DNA of 64,000 nucleotides from Oceanimonas baumannii (GCF_002245495.1 NZ_NQJF01000010.1:124001-188000); one strand, 5' to 3'; shown: positions 16,142 through 27,044, numbered from the stretch's first letter. Numbers and translations are program-made. Notes: a model not told the origin generated them from the letters alone.

Positions 16142-18355
16142 ATGCCCATGCCCAGCCGTCTTGCCAGTGCCATTTCTATGGTGTTGCTCAACGCTGCATC
16201 CATTACCGCCGTACAGGCACAAAACGCGCAGGTATTTGATACCGTAGTAGTGAGTGCATCGGGGTTTGAACAAGACGTCACTGACGCGCCGGCCAGCATT
16301 ACCGTTATTGGCCAGGAAGAGTTACAACAAAAACGTTATGGCAACCTGGCCCAGGCACTGGATGGGGTAGAAGGCATCGATATTCGCCAGGGCACCGGGA
16401 AAACCGGGGGCCTGAACATCAGTATCCGGGGTCTTCCCAGTGAATATACCCTGATCATGATCGACGGTCGTCGTCAGAATACTGCCGGCAACGCAACCCC
16501 CAACGGCTTTAACGAAACGTCTACCAGCTTTATGCCGCCGCTTTCAGCCATTGAGCGCATTGAAGTGATCCGTGGGCCCATGTCGACGCTGTATGGCTCT
16601 GATGCCATGGGTGGCGTAATTAACATCATCACCAAAAAAGTCGCAGCAGAATGGAATGGCTCCCTGACTCTGGATCATACCTTCCAGGAGAATCGTGACT
16701 ATGGTGATTCCAGCAATGCCAGCTTTTATGCTTCGGGGCCGCTGATCGAGGACAAACTGGGCCTGGCAGTACGGGGCAGTATCTTTGACCGTGGTGCTTC
16801 CAACCTGACATTCGAAAACAATGACACCGTGACCAAGCGTGGCGCCTCACCGGTGGAAGGCCGTAATTACACCATTGGTGGCCGCCTGACCCTGACACCG
16901 AACGAAAACCACGATATCTCTCTGGATGTCGAACGTGGCCGCCAGGTCTATAACAATGACGAATGCCAGCTGGGCACCCTTGATGGCAAGGCCGGCGGCA
17001 GCGCCGTAACCGGCTGTACGACCGAACAGCCGGATCAGGCCAACGGCTATAAAGATGAACTGCGCTTCGAACGGGAGCAACTGGCGTTGTCCCACACTGC
17101 CCGTCTGGGTTTTGGCAATCTGGACAGCAGTATTACTCATAACACGACCGAAACCCTGGGCCGGACCATTCCCGGCGGGCGAGCTTCCCGTCCCGGTTTC
17201 AAACCCATTGGCAGCAGCTATGATAACTTTCCTTCCATCATAGTGGGCAATGATCGCAAGCTGGTCGCCACTGAACTGGTGCTCGACAGCAAGCTGGTCG
17301 CTCCTATCGGTGATGCACATATCGCCACCATTGGCGGTCAATGGCAGGACTCCGAGCTGGAAGACGGTATCTCTACCGAAAAGTTTGAGCAAAAGTCATG
17401 GGCGCTGTTTGCTGAAGATGAATGGATGCTGCGTGACAACCTGGCGCTGACCCTCGGTGCCCGTTACGATCATCATGACGCCTTTGGCGGTCACATCAGT
17501 CCGCGCGGTTATCTGGTATGGAATACCAATGAGCACTGGACCCTGAAAGGTGGCGTCAGCCGGGGATATAAAACACCGAGCCTGAACGACTTGCATAACG
17601 GTATCAATGGCATCAGTGGCCAGGGCTCTGTCATAAACATTGGTAACCCGGATCTGCAACCGGAAACCACCACCAACACCGAAGTGGGTGCCTACTACGA
17701 TAACCTGGCAGGCATCAATGCCAATGTAACGCTGTTCCACACTCGCTTCAGCGATAAAATTGCCAGCGGTGATGATATTGCAGACCCGCTGTGTGCCGGC
17801 AATGCTAACGGCACCTGCTCCCAGAAAGTGAACGTAGATGAAGCCGTGACCCAGGGCGTGGAGCTGGCCGCCGGCTGGCAGTTTGCCCGCGACTGGAAAC
17901 TGTCCGGCAACTACACCTTTACCGACAGCGAGCAGAAAAGCGGTGAAAATCAGGGTGAGCCTCTGACCAACACGCCCCAGCACATGGCCAACGCCAAACT
18001 GAGCTGGAACACCACCGATCAGCTGACCTTGTGGTTGCAGGGCGAATATCGCAGCGATCGCACTCGTTTCCTGAGCAAGCGGGAAAATCTGAGCGCCGAT
18101 CAACAGCAACTGCTGGATGCAGCCGGTGATATCAAGGGATATGCCCTGTTCCACCTCGGCGGCTCCTATCAGGTTTCAGACAAGGTGACCCTGAACGCCA
18201 CCATCTACAACCTGCTGGACAAGGACTTCACCACAGGTACCTATTACAACAACGGCAACGACTGGGCTTCCGACTATACCCAGAGCGGCCGCTCTACCGA
18301 CGGCACCCTGGAAGAAGGACGCCGGCTCTGGTTGTCTACCAATATTCGTTTCTGA
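16142..18355 (+). CDS. TonB-dependent siderophore receptor (FepA/IrgA-like), copy 2
   Basis: The start is the ATG preceded by CAGGAGAGTAGAG, giving 737 residues with a signal peptide (MPMPSRLASAISMVLLNAAS..., cut near AVQAQ). Plug motifs are TVVVSASGFEQDVTDAPASI, ISIRGLPSEYTLIMIDG and IEVIRGPMSTLYGSDAMGGV; the barrel ends in ...LWLSTNIRF. It is related to the divergent receptor over its full length (shared TVVV-[TS]A-[AS]GFEQ and NIGNPDLQPE-type blocks) but diverges in the loops, so the two are paralogs with different ligands or phage/colicin exposure. Its Fur box predicts co-regulation. Confidence 0.93.
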   Translation: MPMPSRLASAISMVLLNAASITAVQAQNAQVFDTVVVSASGFEQDVTDAPASITVIGQEELQQKRYGNLAQALDGVEGIDIRQGTGKTGGLNISIRGLPSEYTLIMIDGRRQNTAGNATPNGFNETSTSFMPPLSAIERIEVIRGPMSTLYGSDAMGGVINIITKKVAAEWNGSLTLDHTFQENRDYGDSSNASFYASGPLIEDKLGLAVRGSIFDRGASNLTFENNDTVTKRGASPVEGRNYTIGGRLTLTPNENHDISLDVERGRQVYNNDECQLGTLDGKAGGSAVTGCTTEQPDQANGYKDELRFEREQLALSHTARLGFGNLDSSITHNTTETLGRTIPGGRASRPGFKPIGSSYDNFPSIIVGNDRKLVATELVLDSKLVAPIGDAHIATIGGQWQDSELEDGISTEKFEQKSWALFAEDEWMLRDNLALTLGARYDHHDAFGGHISPRGYLVWNTNEHWTLKGGVSRGYKTPSLNDLHNGINGISGQGSVINIGNPDLQPETTTNTEVGAYYDNLAGINANVTLFHTRFSDKIASGDDIADPLCAGNANGTCSQKVNVDEAVTQGVELAAGWQFARDWKLSGNYTFTDSEQKSGENQGEPLTNTPQHMANAKLSWNTTDQLTLWLQGEYRSDRTRFLSKRENLSADQQQLLDAAGDIKGYALFHLGGSYQVSDKVTLNATIYNLLDKDFTTGTYYNNGNDWASDYTQSGRSTDGTLEEGRRLWLSTNIRF

Positions 18356-18377
18356 TCCCTGTTTACACCTACTGTCT

Positions 18378-18404
18378 GGCCCTCTTTAAAGAGGGCCTTT
18401 TTTA
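18378..18404 (+). terminator. Terminator after TonB receptor copy 2
   Basis: GGCCCTCTTTAAAGAGGGCC (18378-18397) is a perfect 20-base palindrome followed by TTTTTTATTT. Confidence 0.9.
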
Positions 18405-18474
18405 TTTGCTTCTTTTCCTGGCGATGATTATGTTGAAGGATTCATCATTGCTTCTTTTCCTCCGGCAGGCGCTT

Positions 18475-19308
18475 ATGAATATCGATAACCGGCTTAATCA
18501 CGATCCGATCTTCACTTCTGCCTCCCTTGCAGCCAGCCAGCCGCGTCAGACCAATGAGCAACGTGAACGTGTCCCCCCCACCGAGCAGGCCGATTCCTTT
18601 GCCGGCCGGGACGAACGCCGGGAGCAAGGCAACAACGAGCTTGCCCTGTACGATGCCCGTGGCCAGGAAACCGGTCACGCAGCCAGGGCCGGTGATTTGC
18701 CGGCCGACAGCAAAGACAGTACCGAAGACGAACAGCAAACCGCCAGGAGTACAGCTCATCCGGCCAAGCCTTCCGGCGAACCGATGACAGAAGCAGAAAT
18801 GCTGGAGCTCAATGACCTTAAGCTGCGGGATCAGGAAGTCCGTACCCACGAGCAGCAACATGCCGCCATGGGCGGCCAGCACACCGGTGCTCCCAATTAC
18901 GAATTTGAAACCGGCCCCGACGGCAAGCAATATGCAGTGGAAGGCCATGTGCAGGTGGATATGTCGCCAGTACCGGATGATCCCGAAGCCACCATCGAAA
19001 AAATGCAGCAGGTCAAGGCGGCAGCCCTGGCCCCGGCAGAGCCATCCCAGGCCGACCGCAGCGCTGCCGCGCAGGCTGACCAGCTGATCACCAAAGCCCG
19101 CGCCGAGCTCAGAGAGCAACAGGGCGAGACCTCCCAGGCTGACAAGCCCGGCAGTCACGCCACCGGCGATGCCTCCCCGGACAAGGAGACCGCCTCTGCC
19201 GAGCCTGCGCATCTCCCCTCTCATATGCAACACCGCCATGACGTCATTGCCGGCATGTACGGCCGCACCGCCGAACATCAGTCCCGGGCCCTGATTGGCC
19301 TGGCCTGA
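18475..19308 (+). CDS. Putative metalloprotease, CJM1_0395/SprA-related family
   Basis: A 277-residue hydrophilic protein. The first ~110 residues are low-complexity and rich in Gln, Glu, Ala and Asp. The conserved core starts at MTEAEMLELNDLKLRDQEVRTHEQQH, with an HExxH-type zinc motif (HEQQH), then GPDGKQYAVEGHVQVDMSPVPDDPEATI. This is the CJM1_0395-type (SprA-related) family, called a putative metalloprotease on the motif alone. There is no signal peptide. The start at 18475 is chosen over 18406, which overlaps the preceding terminator. Function unknown. Confidence 0.8.
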   Translation: MNIDNRLNHDPIFTSASLAASQPRQTNEQRERVPPTEQADSFAGRDERREQGNNELALYDARGQETGHAARAGDLPADSKDSTEDEQQTARSTAHPAKPSGEPMTEAEMLELNDLKLRDQEVRTHEQQHAAMGGQHTGAPNYEFETGPDGKQYAVEGHVQVDMSPVPDDPEATIEKMQQVKAAALAPAEPSQADRSAAAQADQLITKARAELREQQGETSQADKPGSHATGDASPDKETASAEPAHLPSHMQHRHDVIAGMYGRTAEHQSRALIGLA

Positions 19309-19452
19309 ATTACCTTACGGCTTCTCTGCCCTCCTGCCGTGGCACTTTGTGTCACGCTGACAAACTTTGGTGACATTTACCGGGTTCAATAATCCGCGTC
19401 ATTCACTCAATCACAGTCGGGCACCCCGCTGCTCACTTCAACGACACATAAT

Positions 19453-20601
19453 ATGAAAAAAAACATTCTGCTCTGGGCGCCGCCTCTGCTGCTGGTACTT
19501 GCGATTGTTCTGGCTTACTCACCGCTGCTTGATGACAAGCCGGTACTGGCCCCGGTCACCACTGAGGTCCAGCGCGGCACGCTCAGCGATCTGGTCACCG
19601 CCACCGGCATCCTCCAGCCCAGCGGCTATGTAGATGTAGGTGCCCAGGTATCGGGCCAGCTCAAAATTATCCACGCGGAGGTGGGTGACAACGTCAGCAC
19701 CGGCGACTTGCTGGCAGAGATCGACCCTACCGTTTATCTGGCACAGGTAGACGCCAGCCGAGCCCAGCTGCGCAACCAGCAGGCCCAGCTAAAGGATCGG
19801 CAGGCCCAGCTGACCCTGGCACGGCTCCAGCACAGGCGGCAGCAGCGGCTGATGGCTGAAAACGCCACTTCACGCGAGGCCGTACAGATCGCCGAAGCCA
19901 CCCTGCATTCGGCCGAAGCCCAGGTTGACGCGCTCAAGGCGCAGATTGCCCAGACCGAGTCCAGCCTGCGGGCCGATGAAGCCAACCTGGACTATGCCCG
20001 CATCTATGCCCCGATGGACGGCACCGTGGTCAGCATCGAAGCCCGCCAGGGCCAGACCCTGAACACCAACCAGCAGGCACCCACCCTGATGCGCATCGCC
20101 GATCTGGCCACCATGACGGTACAGGCCAAGGTATCCGAGGCCGATGTCGGCAAGCTCAGTGCAGGCATGAAGGTCTATTTCACCACGCTGGGTGATCCCG
20201 GCCGGCGCTGGCACAGCCAGCTGCGCAGGATTGAGCCGACCCCGGTGGTGGAAAACAATGTGGTGCTCTATAACGCCCTGTTTGATATTGATAATCCCCG
20301 GGGGCAGCTGATGTCCCAGATGACCACCCACGTCTTTTTTGTACGGGCCGAAACCGAGAACGCCCTGCTGGTACCTGTCTCGGCACTGCGCTTTACCGAG
20401 CGGGCCGGTGCCGGCAAGGCGCGGAGCACCGTGCTCAACAACGGCCGCAAAGAAGAGCGCGAGGTGCAGGTGGGTATCAGCAACCGCGTGCAGGCCGAAG
20501 TGCTGAGCGGGCTTGAAGCCGGCGAGCAGGTGATACTGAATGTGGCACCGGCTGGCCAGAACGGTGACGGCCGCCGCTCCGGCATGAGGATACGTTTCTG
20601 A
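19453..20601 (+). CDS. macA: MacA-type periplasmic adaptor (HlyD family)
   Basis: A 382-residue membrane fusion protein. It has an N-terminal membrane anchor (residues ~5-25), a biotinyl-lipoyl half ([34 protein letters not shown]), a long alpha-helical hairpin rich in Gln and Ala ([18 protein letters not shown]...), then the returning lipoyl half ([20 protein letters not shown]) and beta-barrel domains. It links the MacB ABC transporter to an outer-membrane channel. Its stop and the macB start share a base (TGATG), so the genes are translationally coupled. Confidence 0.93.
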   Translation: MKKNILLWAPPLLLVLAIVLAYSPLLDDKPVLAPVTTEVQRGTLSDLVTATGILQPSGYVDVGAQVSGQLKIIHAEVGDNVSTGDLLAEIDPTVYLAQVDASRAQLRNQQAQLKDRQAQLTLARLQHRRQQRLMAENATSREAVQIAEATLHSAEAQVDALKAQIAQTESSLRADEANLDYARIYAPMDGTVVSIEARQGQTLNTNQQAPTLMRIADLATMTVQAKVSEADVGKLSAGMKVYFTTLGDPGRRWHSQLRRIEPTPVVENNVVLYNALFDIDNPRGQLMSQMTTHVFFVRAETENALLVPVSALRFTERAGAGKARSTVLNNGRKEEREVQVGISNRVQAEVLSGLEAGEQVILNVAPAGQNGDGRRSGMRIRF

Positions 20602-22526
20602 TGAATACCCCGCTGATCGAACTTAAGGGCATCACCAAGCAGTATGGTGCAGGCGAGCTGACCACACAGGTTCTGCACGGTCTGGATCTGGTCATCAACC
20701 GGGGAGAGTTTGTGGCCATTATGGGCAGCTCTGGTTCGGGCAAGTCGACCCTGATGCACATTCTGGGCTGCCTGGATCAGCCCAGTAGTGGCGAATACCG
20801 GCTGCTGGGCCGGAACGTGGCCAGCCTGAACAGCGACCAGCTGGCCGTGTTGCGCCGGAACACCTTCGGCTTCGTGTTTCAGAGTTACCATCTGCTGGGC
20901 GGACTGAGTGCCCGGGAAAACGTCGAGGTCCCGGCCCTGTATTCGGGGCTGTCCCGCAGCGAACGCCGGCAGCGAGCCGAGCAGCTGTTGTACCGGCTGG
21001 GGCTGGAAAACCGCCTGGGCAACACCCCCAGCCAGCTGTCCGGTGGCCAGCAGCAACGGGTGTCCATCGCCCGGGCACTGATGAACGGCGGCGACATCAT
21101 TCTCGCCGATGAACCCACTGGTGCCCTCGACAGCCACAGCGGTGCCGAGGTCATGACCCTGCTGACGGAGCTGGCCCGCCAGGGCCACACCGTCATCCTT
21201 ATCACCCATGATCCCGGAGTGGCGGCGCTGGCTGATCGCCGCATCGACATCAGCGACGGCCGCATTATTGCCGATCCGGGCCCGACACCAACCGCCGCTC
21301 AGGACACACCCTCCCCTGCCCGCCCGGCCAATGCCTTGTGGTCCGAGTGGCTGGAGGCGGTGCGTACCGCCTTTCGCTCCCTGCACAGTAACCTGTTCCA
21401 GGCCGCCCTCACCCTGCTCGGCATTGTGATCGGCGTGGCGTCGGTGATCACCATGCTGGCCATCGGCAACGGCTCCCAGCAGCAGGTACTGCAAAGCATC
21501 AGCGCCATGGGCAGCAACCTGCTGGTGGTGCGGCCCGGGGCCCCCAATCAGTGGGGCCGGCGCGCCACGTCCACGCTGGTGGCGGCCGATATGAATGACA
21601 TCAAGGAGGTGGACAATGTGGCGACGGCGATACCGGAAATCAGTGGCTCGGCCACCTTGCGTTTCGGCAACCGGGATCACACTCCGGAGATCAACGCCAC
21701 CTCTGCCGACTTTCCCGCTGCCCGCCAGTGGAGTCTGAGTGCCGGTACCTTTTTCACCACCGACGACGAGCAACGCTATGCCACCGTGGCAGTACTGGGC
21801 CAGTCGGTGGTGGACGCGCTGTTTCCGGACTCGGATCCCCTGGGCCGCTACGTGATGGTGAACAATATCCTGTTCCAGGTGATTGGCGTGATGGCTCCAA
21901 AGGGGGCCTCGCCCTGGGGGCAGGACCAGGACGATGTGGTGTTTGTGCCCTATACCACCGGGGGTCTGCGGCTGTTCGGCCAGCACTTTTTACGTAGCAT
22001 CACGGTCTCGGTAGACGAGGTGAGCCGGATTGGTGATACCGAAGCGGCCATTCAACAACTGCTGCTGGCACGCCATGGCGTAGAGGACTTTCAGATCCGC
22101 AATATGTCTTCCATTATCGACACCGTATCGGCCACCACGCGGACCTTCACCTGGCTGCTCGGCTCTATCGCCGCCATCTCATTGCTGGTAGGCGGGATCG
22201 GCGTGATGAACATCATGCTGGTCAGTGTGACCGAACGTACCCGGGAAATCGGCATCCGCATGGCCACCGGAGCCTGCACCCGCCACATCCTGCAGCAATT
22301 TATGACCGAAGCGCTGGTGGTCTCGGCGCTGGGCGGTGCCATCGGCGTAGGGCTGGGGCTGGCCGCCGCCGCGTTGGTGGCACGCTTTGATATCCCCGTG
22401 CATTTTTCGTTGGCACCGGTCCTGCTCGCCTTCGGCTGCGCCTTTATCACCGGCCTGGTGTTCGGCTGGCTGCCGGCACGCAAGGCAGCCCGGCTCGATC
22501 CCGTTATCGCCCTGGCCTCGGAGTAA
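20601..22526 (+). CDS. macB: MacB ABC transporter: ATPase fused to FtsX-like permease
   Basis: A 641-residue protein, the usual MacB length. The N-terminal ABC ATPase has Walker [10 protein letters not shown], signature LSGGQQQR and Walker [12 protein letters not shown]. The permease half has one helix after residue ~265, a large periplasmic MacB domain ([19 protein letters not shown]...) and three C-terminal helices with [16 protein letters not shown]. With MacA and an outer-membrane factor it acts as a mechanotransmission pump for macrolides, lipopeptides or haem-like compounds. The substrate here is unknown; all three parts are in one operon. Confidence 0.95.
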   Translation: MNTPLIELKGITKQYGAGELTTQVLHGLDLVINRGEFVAIMGSSGSGKSTLMHILGCLDQPSSGEYRLLGRNVASLNSDQLAVLRRNTFGFVFQSYHLLGGLSARENVEVPALYSGLSRSERRQRAEQLLYRLGLENRLGNTPSQLSGGQQQRVSIARALMNGGDIILADEPTGALDSHSGAEVMTLLTELARQGHTVILITHDPGVAALADRRIDISDGRIIADPGPTPTAAQDTPSPARPANALWSEWLEAVRTAFRSLHSNLFQAALTLLGIVIGVASVITMLAIGNGSQQQVLQSISAMGSNLLVVRPGAPNQWGRRATSTLVAADMNDIKEVDNVATAIPEISGSATLRFGNRDHTPEINATSADFPAARQWSLSAGTFFTTDDEQRYATVAVLGQSVVDALFPDSDPLGRYVMVNNILFQVIGVMAPKGASPWGQDQDDVVFVPYTTGGLRLFGQHFLRSITVSVDEVSRIGDTEAAIQQLLLARHGVEDFQIRNMSSIIDTVSATTRTFTWLLGSIAAISLLVGGIGVMNIMLVSVTERTREIGIRMATGACTRHILQQFMTEALVVSALGGAIGVGLGLAAAALVARFDIPVHFSLAPVLLAFGCAFITGLVFGWLPARKAARLDPVIALASE

Positions 22527-22528
22527 CC

Positions 22529-23926
22529 ATGACCGCTTTATCCGCACGCTTCCTCCCCCTGCTGTTACTGCCGGTGCTGGCCGGTTGCACCCTGCCCGGC
22601 GGCGAGGCACCACCGGTACCGCCGCTGGCAGAGCAATGGCGCAATCCGGCCTTTGCCACCACCGCGCTGGATCGCCGGTGGTGGCAAAGTTTCGGCTCAC
22701 CCGAACTGAACGCCCTGATCGAGCAGGCCCTATCCGGTGCGCCCGACCTGCGCATGGCTGCCGAACGTATCGCCCAGGCCGAAGCCCGGCTGGCCGCCAG
22801 CGGCGCGTCACTGTTTCCCGGCATCAGCATCAGTGGAGACAGCAGCCGGGGCTGGTCCGATCCCGGCATCAATGAGCGCAGCAGTCTGGGGATCAGCCTG
22901 AGCTACGAGCTGGATCTGTGGGGAAAAAACCGGGCCGGCAGGCTGGCCGCCGACGCCGGCCTCCGGGGCAGCCGTTATGACTTTGAGAGTGCCCGCCTCA
23001 GCCTGACAAGTTCGGTCGCCACTACCTGGTTCCAATGGTTGACAAACCAGGAACGGCTGCGCATCGGCGAGGCCAATCTGCGTCTGGCGGAAGACACGCT
23101 GGCAATCGTGGAAGTCAAATACCGCCATGGTGCCAGCGCGCTGAGCGAGGTACACCGCCAGCGCAGCACGGTACTGAGCCAGCAGGCCGGACTAGCCCCT
23201 CTGCGTGAGCAGGCCAGCCAGGCCCGCTCGGCGCTGGCCGTATTGCTGGGAGAATCTCCCCAGCAGTTCGAACTGGCCGACGCCGGCCTGATGCAACTGC
23301 AGTTACCGGAAGTGAGCGCCGGCCTGCCTGCCGGGCTGCTGAGCCGTCGTCCCGATCTGGCCAGCGCCGAAGCAGCGCTGCTGGCGGCCGATGCCGATCT
23401 GGCAGCGGCACGGGCAGCGCTGTTACCTTCCATCAGTCTGACCGGCAGCGGCGGCCTGGCATCCGCCGCCCTGCTGTCACTGGCGGATCCCGGCCGCAGC
23501 CTGAGTCTCGGGGCCTCGCTCGGTCAGGTACTGTTCGACGGTGGCCAACGGCAGGCTCAGGTGCAACTGAACGAGGCCCGCCGCCGGGAGCTGGCCGAAC
23601 GCTACCGGCAGGCGGCACTGACCGCGTTAAAGGAAGTGGAAGATGCTCTGGGTAACCAGGCGCTGTACCAGGAACAGGAATCCCGGCAGCAAGCGATCGT
23701 GACCGAGGCCCGGGAAACCCTGCGCCTGACCGAATTGCGCTACCGCGAAGGTGCCGAGGAACTATTGGCACTGATCGACGCCCAGCGCACCCTGTTCAGC
23801 GCCGAAGATCAGCTGGTCAGCCTGCGCCAGAGCCGGCTGGATGCCGCCCTCGGTTTATTCAAGGCCCTTGGTGGCGGCTGGCACGCCGGGGCCACCGAGC
23901 CGTCAGCGGACTCTCTTCGGCTTTAA
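22529..23926 (+). CDS. Outer-membrane efflux lipoprotein (NodT/TolC family)
   Basis: A 465-residue RND-type outer-membrane factor. A lipobox LPVLAGC near residues 15-21 predicts N-acylation at Cys21. Two TolC-like repeats follow (PDLRMAAERIAQAEARLAASGASLFPGISISG, and RRPDLASAEAALLAADADLAAARAALLPSISLTG). It starts two bases after the macB stop and so completes a tripartite exporter. NodT-family lipoproteins usually pair with RND pumps; coupling to MacAB is known in other proteobacteria. Confidence 0.92.
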   Translation: MTALSARFLPLLLLPVLAGCTLPGGEAPPVPPLAEQWRNPAFATTALDRRWWQSFGSPELNALIEQALSGAPDLRMAAERIAQAEARLAASGASLFPGISISGDSSRGWSDPGINERSSLGISLSYELDLWGKNRAGRLAADAGLRGSRYDFESARLSLTSSVATTWFQWLTNQERLRIGEANLRLAEDTLAIVEVKYRHGASALSEVHRQRSTVLSQQAGLAPLREQASQARSALAVLLGESPQQFELADAGLMQLQLPEVSAGLPAGLLSRRPDLASAEAALLAADADLAAARAALLPSISLTGSGGLASAALLSLADPGRSLSLGASLGQVLFDGGQRQAQVQLNEARRRELAERYRQAALTALKEVEDALGNQALYQEQESRQQAIVTEARETLRLTELRYREGAEELLALIDAQRTLFSAEDQLVSLRQSRLDAALGLFKALGGGWHAGATEPSADSLRL

Positions 23927-24051
23927 CAACGGGCAAGTTCCGCAATAGGTTACCGGTTCACAGGTTTTGTAATAAAAACAGCAGGTCCGCCGCAGGCGGA
24001 TGTCCCGTCCTTCAATCCGGGTTGGAGGCCAGCTACACTGCCTTTAGCGGT

Positions 24052-25482
24052 TCACCCTGATACCAAGAGACTCCCGAGCGTCAGCTCCAGCCCTCGCCAC
24101 ATCTTTTCGTCCTGACAATGAGCAATATTGATTCGCATATACTGGTCAGCGTCAGGCTGATGGCTGAAATAACGTCCGGGGGCCAGCAGGATGCCCTCTT
24201 CCGCCGCCCGCTGGCTGAGCCCGGAAGCACTGAGGCCGTCGGGCAGTCTTAACCAGCTAAAATATCCCCCCGCCGGGCGGTGCACGGCGTTAAACCCCAG
24301 GGCTTCAAAACGTGCCAGGGTGGGCTCACGCACTTCCTCCAGCCGCCGGCGCAACTGTTCGACATGACGACGATAACGCCCGCCGGTCAGCAGCCGGTAC
24401 ATAATGGTTTCGATCGAAGGCGAAGTGGGCATGCCGCTGATCAACTTGATATCGGTCAGTTCGGCGATCAGTGCCGGGTTGGATACCAGAAACCCGGCCC
24501 GCAGATCCGCCGACAGGGTTTTCGACAGGCTGCCCAGATAGACCAGCCGGTCAAAGCCGGCCAGGCTGGCATAACGCAGGCTTTGCTGTGTATCAAAGTC
24601 GGCATAAATATCGTCTTCCAGCAGCCAGCAGCGGCGCTCTGCCAGCAGGCTGAGCACCCGGTAGGCCCGGCTGCGACTGACACTGGCTCCCAGCGGATTG
24701 CTCAGTACCGAGTTGGTCAGATAGAGCACCGGCCGGTGCTGTTCCAGCGCCTGTTTCAGGGCAATCAGATCGGGGCCTTCGGCATCCCGCGGCAACGCGA
24801 CCGGCACGGCCCCGTGCAACCGAACCAGCGCCTGAAAATTATAAAAGCCCGGATCATCCACCAGCACCCGTTCGCCGGGACGAACCAGAGTGCGCATCAC
24901 CAGATCCAGACCATGTGAGGCACTGCTGGCCATCAGGATCTGGGCCGGATCGGCAGGAATGTCGAGCCGTTCCAGACGCAATCCCAGCTGCCGGCGCAGC
25001 GCCGGATGCCCCTGCGCGCTGCCATATTCGGTCAGCGGCGCGGGCTGGCGGGCCAGCTCCCGCAACGCCGAGCGAATATCGCCATCCCCCAGCCAGTCGG
25101 CCGGCAGACAACCACTGCCGGGCTTGAGCGAAAACCGCTCTGTGTCCATCACCCGGCGCAATAACATCACCTCCTGCGCCATGGCACTGGCCGAAGCATC
25201 CACTTCCAGCGCCAGCCGCCGCGTCTGGGTGCTGCGCGCCACATAGACCCCGCTGCCCTGTCGGCTGACCACCAGCCCGGCGGCAGCCAGTCGTTCATAG
25301 GCATCGGCAACGGTAAAACGGCTGACCTTGAGCCGCTCGGCCAGCTGACGAATGGAGGGCAGCCGCTCGCCGGGCTTCCAGCGACCGTCGCCCACGGCCT
25401 GAGTGGCATGCCGTACCAGCTGCTCAACAAAAGGCTCGGCACTGGCCTTGTCAAAGGCCCAGTCGACGGCAGAAATTGTCAT
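24052..25482 (-). CDS. MocR/PdxR-type GntR regulator with aminotransferase-like domain
   Basis: A ~476-residue fusion of an N-terminal GntR winged helix (GERLPSIRQLAERLKVSRFTVADAYERLAAAGLV) and a class I aminotransferase-fold domain with the PLP lysine in YLGSLSKTLSADLRAGF. The ATG at 25480-25482 is preferred: AGGAGGT lies six bases before it, whereas the ATG at 25488 abuts that site. It diverges from a DMT-family exporter, the usual arrangement for MocR proteins that control a neighbouring transporter. The effector is probably a PLP-linked amino compound. Confidence 0.9.
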   Translation of the reverse strand: MTISAVDWAFDKASAEPFVEQLVRHATQAVGDGRWKPGERLPSIRQLAERLKVSRFTVADAYERLAAAGLVVSRQGSGVYVARSTQTRRLALEVDASASAMAQEVMLLRRVMDTERFSLKPGSGCLPADWLGDGDIRSALRELARQPAPLTEYGSAQGHPALRRQLGLRLERLDIPADPAQILMASSASHGLDLVMRTLVRPGERVLVDDPGFYNFQALVRLHGAVPVALPRDAEGPDLIALKQALEQHRPVLYLTNSVLSNPLGASVSRSRAYRVLSLLAERRCWLLEDDIYADFDTQQSLRYASLAGFDRLVYLGSLSKTLSADLRAGFLVSNPALIAELTDIKLISGMPTSPSIETIMYRLLTGGRYRRHVEQLRRRLEEVREPTLARFEALGFNAVHRPAGGYFSWLRLPDGLSASGLSQRAAEEGILLAPGRYFSHQPDADQYMRINIAHCQDEKMWRGLELTLGSLLVSG

Positions 25483-25604
25483 GGCCATACCTCCTGTACA
25501 TTTAGGTCAGTCATACGCAAAGTGTCCTGATTGTCTGGTAGTAGAGCGACTATGATGGCCAAACACAAGTCCTTATTACTGCACGGGTTCGCCAGGAGGT
25601 TGTC

Positions 25605-26492
25605 ATGAACCAGGCCCATACACTGTCCTCCCCCAGCTACCGTCCTCTGGCCGGCATGGCCTGGGGCTTTTTGGCGGTGCTGCTGTTTTCCGCCGGCCTG
25701 CCTGCCACCCGGGTTTCGGTGGATGCAGGCATGTCCGGCCTGTTTACCGGAGCCGGCCGTGCTGCCCTGGGCGCACTGTTTGCCGCCGTCCTGCTGCTGC
25801 TGACCCGTCAGCGGTGGCCCACACCACAACAGTGCGCACGACTGGCGGTGGTGGCCCTGGGAGTCGTGTTTGGTTACCCGCTGCTGTCTTCGGTGGCACT
25901 GGAAACCGTCTCGGCGACTCACGGTGTGCTGGTCACCGCCTTGCTGCCCTTGTGCACTGCCCTGTTTGGCGCATTTCTGTGCCGCCATCGCCCCCGGGCA
26001 GGGTTCTGGCTCTGTGCCGTCTCCGGTACTGTCCTGGTACTGTTTTATGCGGGGCGTCAGGCCGAAGGACAATGGCAACTGGCTGATTTGTGGCTATTAC
26101 TGTCCTGCGTGCTGTGCGGCCTGGGTTACGCGGAAGGGGCGCGACTGACCAAAGAGCTGGGCAGCTGGCAGGTGATCTGCTGGGCTCTGGTGCTGTCACT
26201 GCCGATACTGCTGCCCATTGTCTGGCTCACCTGGCCAACCCGGGAGGTGGCATTATCAGGCTGGCTGAGCCTGCTCTATCTGGGTTCAGCCAGCATGTTT
26301 ATCGGCTTTTTCTTCTGGTACCGGGGACTGGCCATCGGCGGTGTCACCCTGGTCAGTCAGATCCAGTTGTTGCAGCCCTTTAGTGCCCTCTGGCTCTCGG
26401 CCCTGCTGCTGGGCGAGCCGGTCTCGGCCCAGGCAATCTGGATTTGTCTGGCCGTGGTGGCCTGCGTGGCATTGGGACGCCGCTACGCCTGA
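25605..26492 (+). CDS. DMT superfamily (EamA) transporter
   Basis: A 295-residue protein with ten predicted membrane helices in two EamA halves (GMAWGFLAVLLFSAGLPATRV near the N-terminus; LYLGSASMFIGFFFWYRGLAIGG in the second half). AGGAGGTTGTC precedes the ATG. It diverges from the MocR-type regulator over a 122-base shared promoter, which suggests regulated export of an amino acid or related metabolite. Substrate not identifiable. Confidence 0.9.
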   Translation: MNQAHTLSSPSYRPLAGMAWGFLAVLLFSAGLPATRVSVDAGMSGLFTGAGRAALGALFAAVLLLLTRQRWPTPQQCARLAVVALGVVFGYPLLSSVALETVSATHGVLVTALLPLCTALFGAFLCRHRPRAGFWLCAVSGTVLVLFYAGRQAEGQWQLADLWLLLSCVLCGLGYAEGARLTKELGSWQVICWALVLSLPILLPIVWLTWPTREVALSGWLSLLYLGSASMFIGFFFWYRGLAIGGVTLVSQIQLLQPFSALWLSALLLGEPVSAQAIWICLAVVACVALGRRYA

Positions 26493-26543
26493 CCCGGCAC
26501 TTTCCTCTATAATGGGGCTCACACCCACAATGGAGAGCCCCCA

Positions 26544-27044
26544 GTGAGTACTCCCGATTATCTGGCCGGCTATCCGGAAACCCTGCAGCAACAAGCGACC
26601 AGCCTGCTGCTTAACGGTCGCCTTGGCCATTACCTGGAACAGAAGTACCCTGAATCCCACCCAGTGCAGAACGACAAGGCCCTCTACAACTATGTCTGCA
26701 CACTGAAGAACCGTTATATGAAAAAAGCCGCTCCGCTCAGCCAGGCTCGCTTCGACAACAAACTGAATATTGTCAGGCAGGCGCTGGGGCTGCATACCTA
26801 TCAGGCCCGTCTGCAGGGCAACAAATTAAAAACCCGTAACAGCATTACCGTAGCGGCGCTGTTTCGTGAAGGTCCTCCGGAGTTTCTGCGCATGATAGTG
26901 GTGCATGAACTGGCTCATTTCAGAGAAAAAGAGCATAACAAAGCGTTCTATCAGCTATGTTGCCACATGGAGCCTGACTACCATCAGCTGGAGCTGGACA
27001 CCCGGTTGTGGCTGCTGTGGCGGGACCATACCAGACAAGCCTGA
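26544..27044 (+). CDS. YgjP-like metallopeptidase domain protein
   Basis: A 166-residue protein with a GTG start and TGGAGAG upstream. The zinc motif HELAHFREKEHNKAFYQL (HExxH and a further His six residues on) followed by the YHQLELDTRLW tail is typical of the YgjP/WLM-like DUF45 group. Members are small cytosolic putative peptidases. It stands alone between a DMT exporter and the tsd operon. Confidence 0.85.
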   Translation: MSTPDYLAGYPETLQQQATSLLLNGRLGHYLEQKYPESHPVQNDKALYNYVCTLKNRYMKKAAPLSQARFDNKLNIVRQALGLHTYQARLQGNKLKTRNSITVAALFREGPPEFLRMIVVHELAHFREKEHNKAFYQLCCHMEPDYHQLELDTRLWLLWRDHTRQA

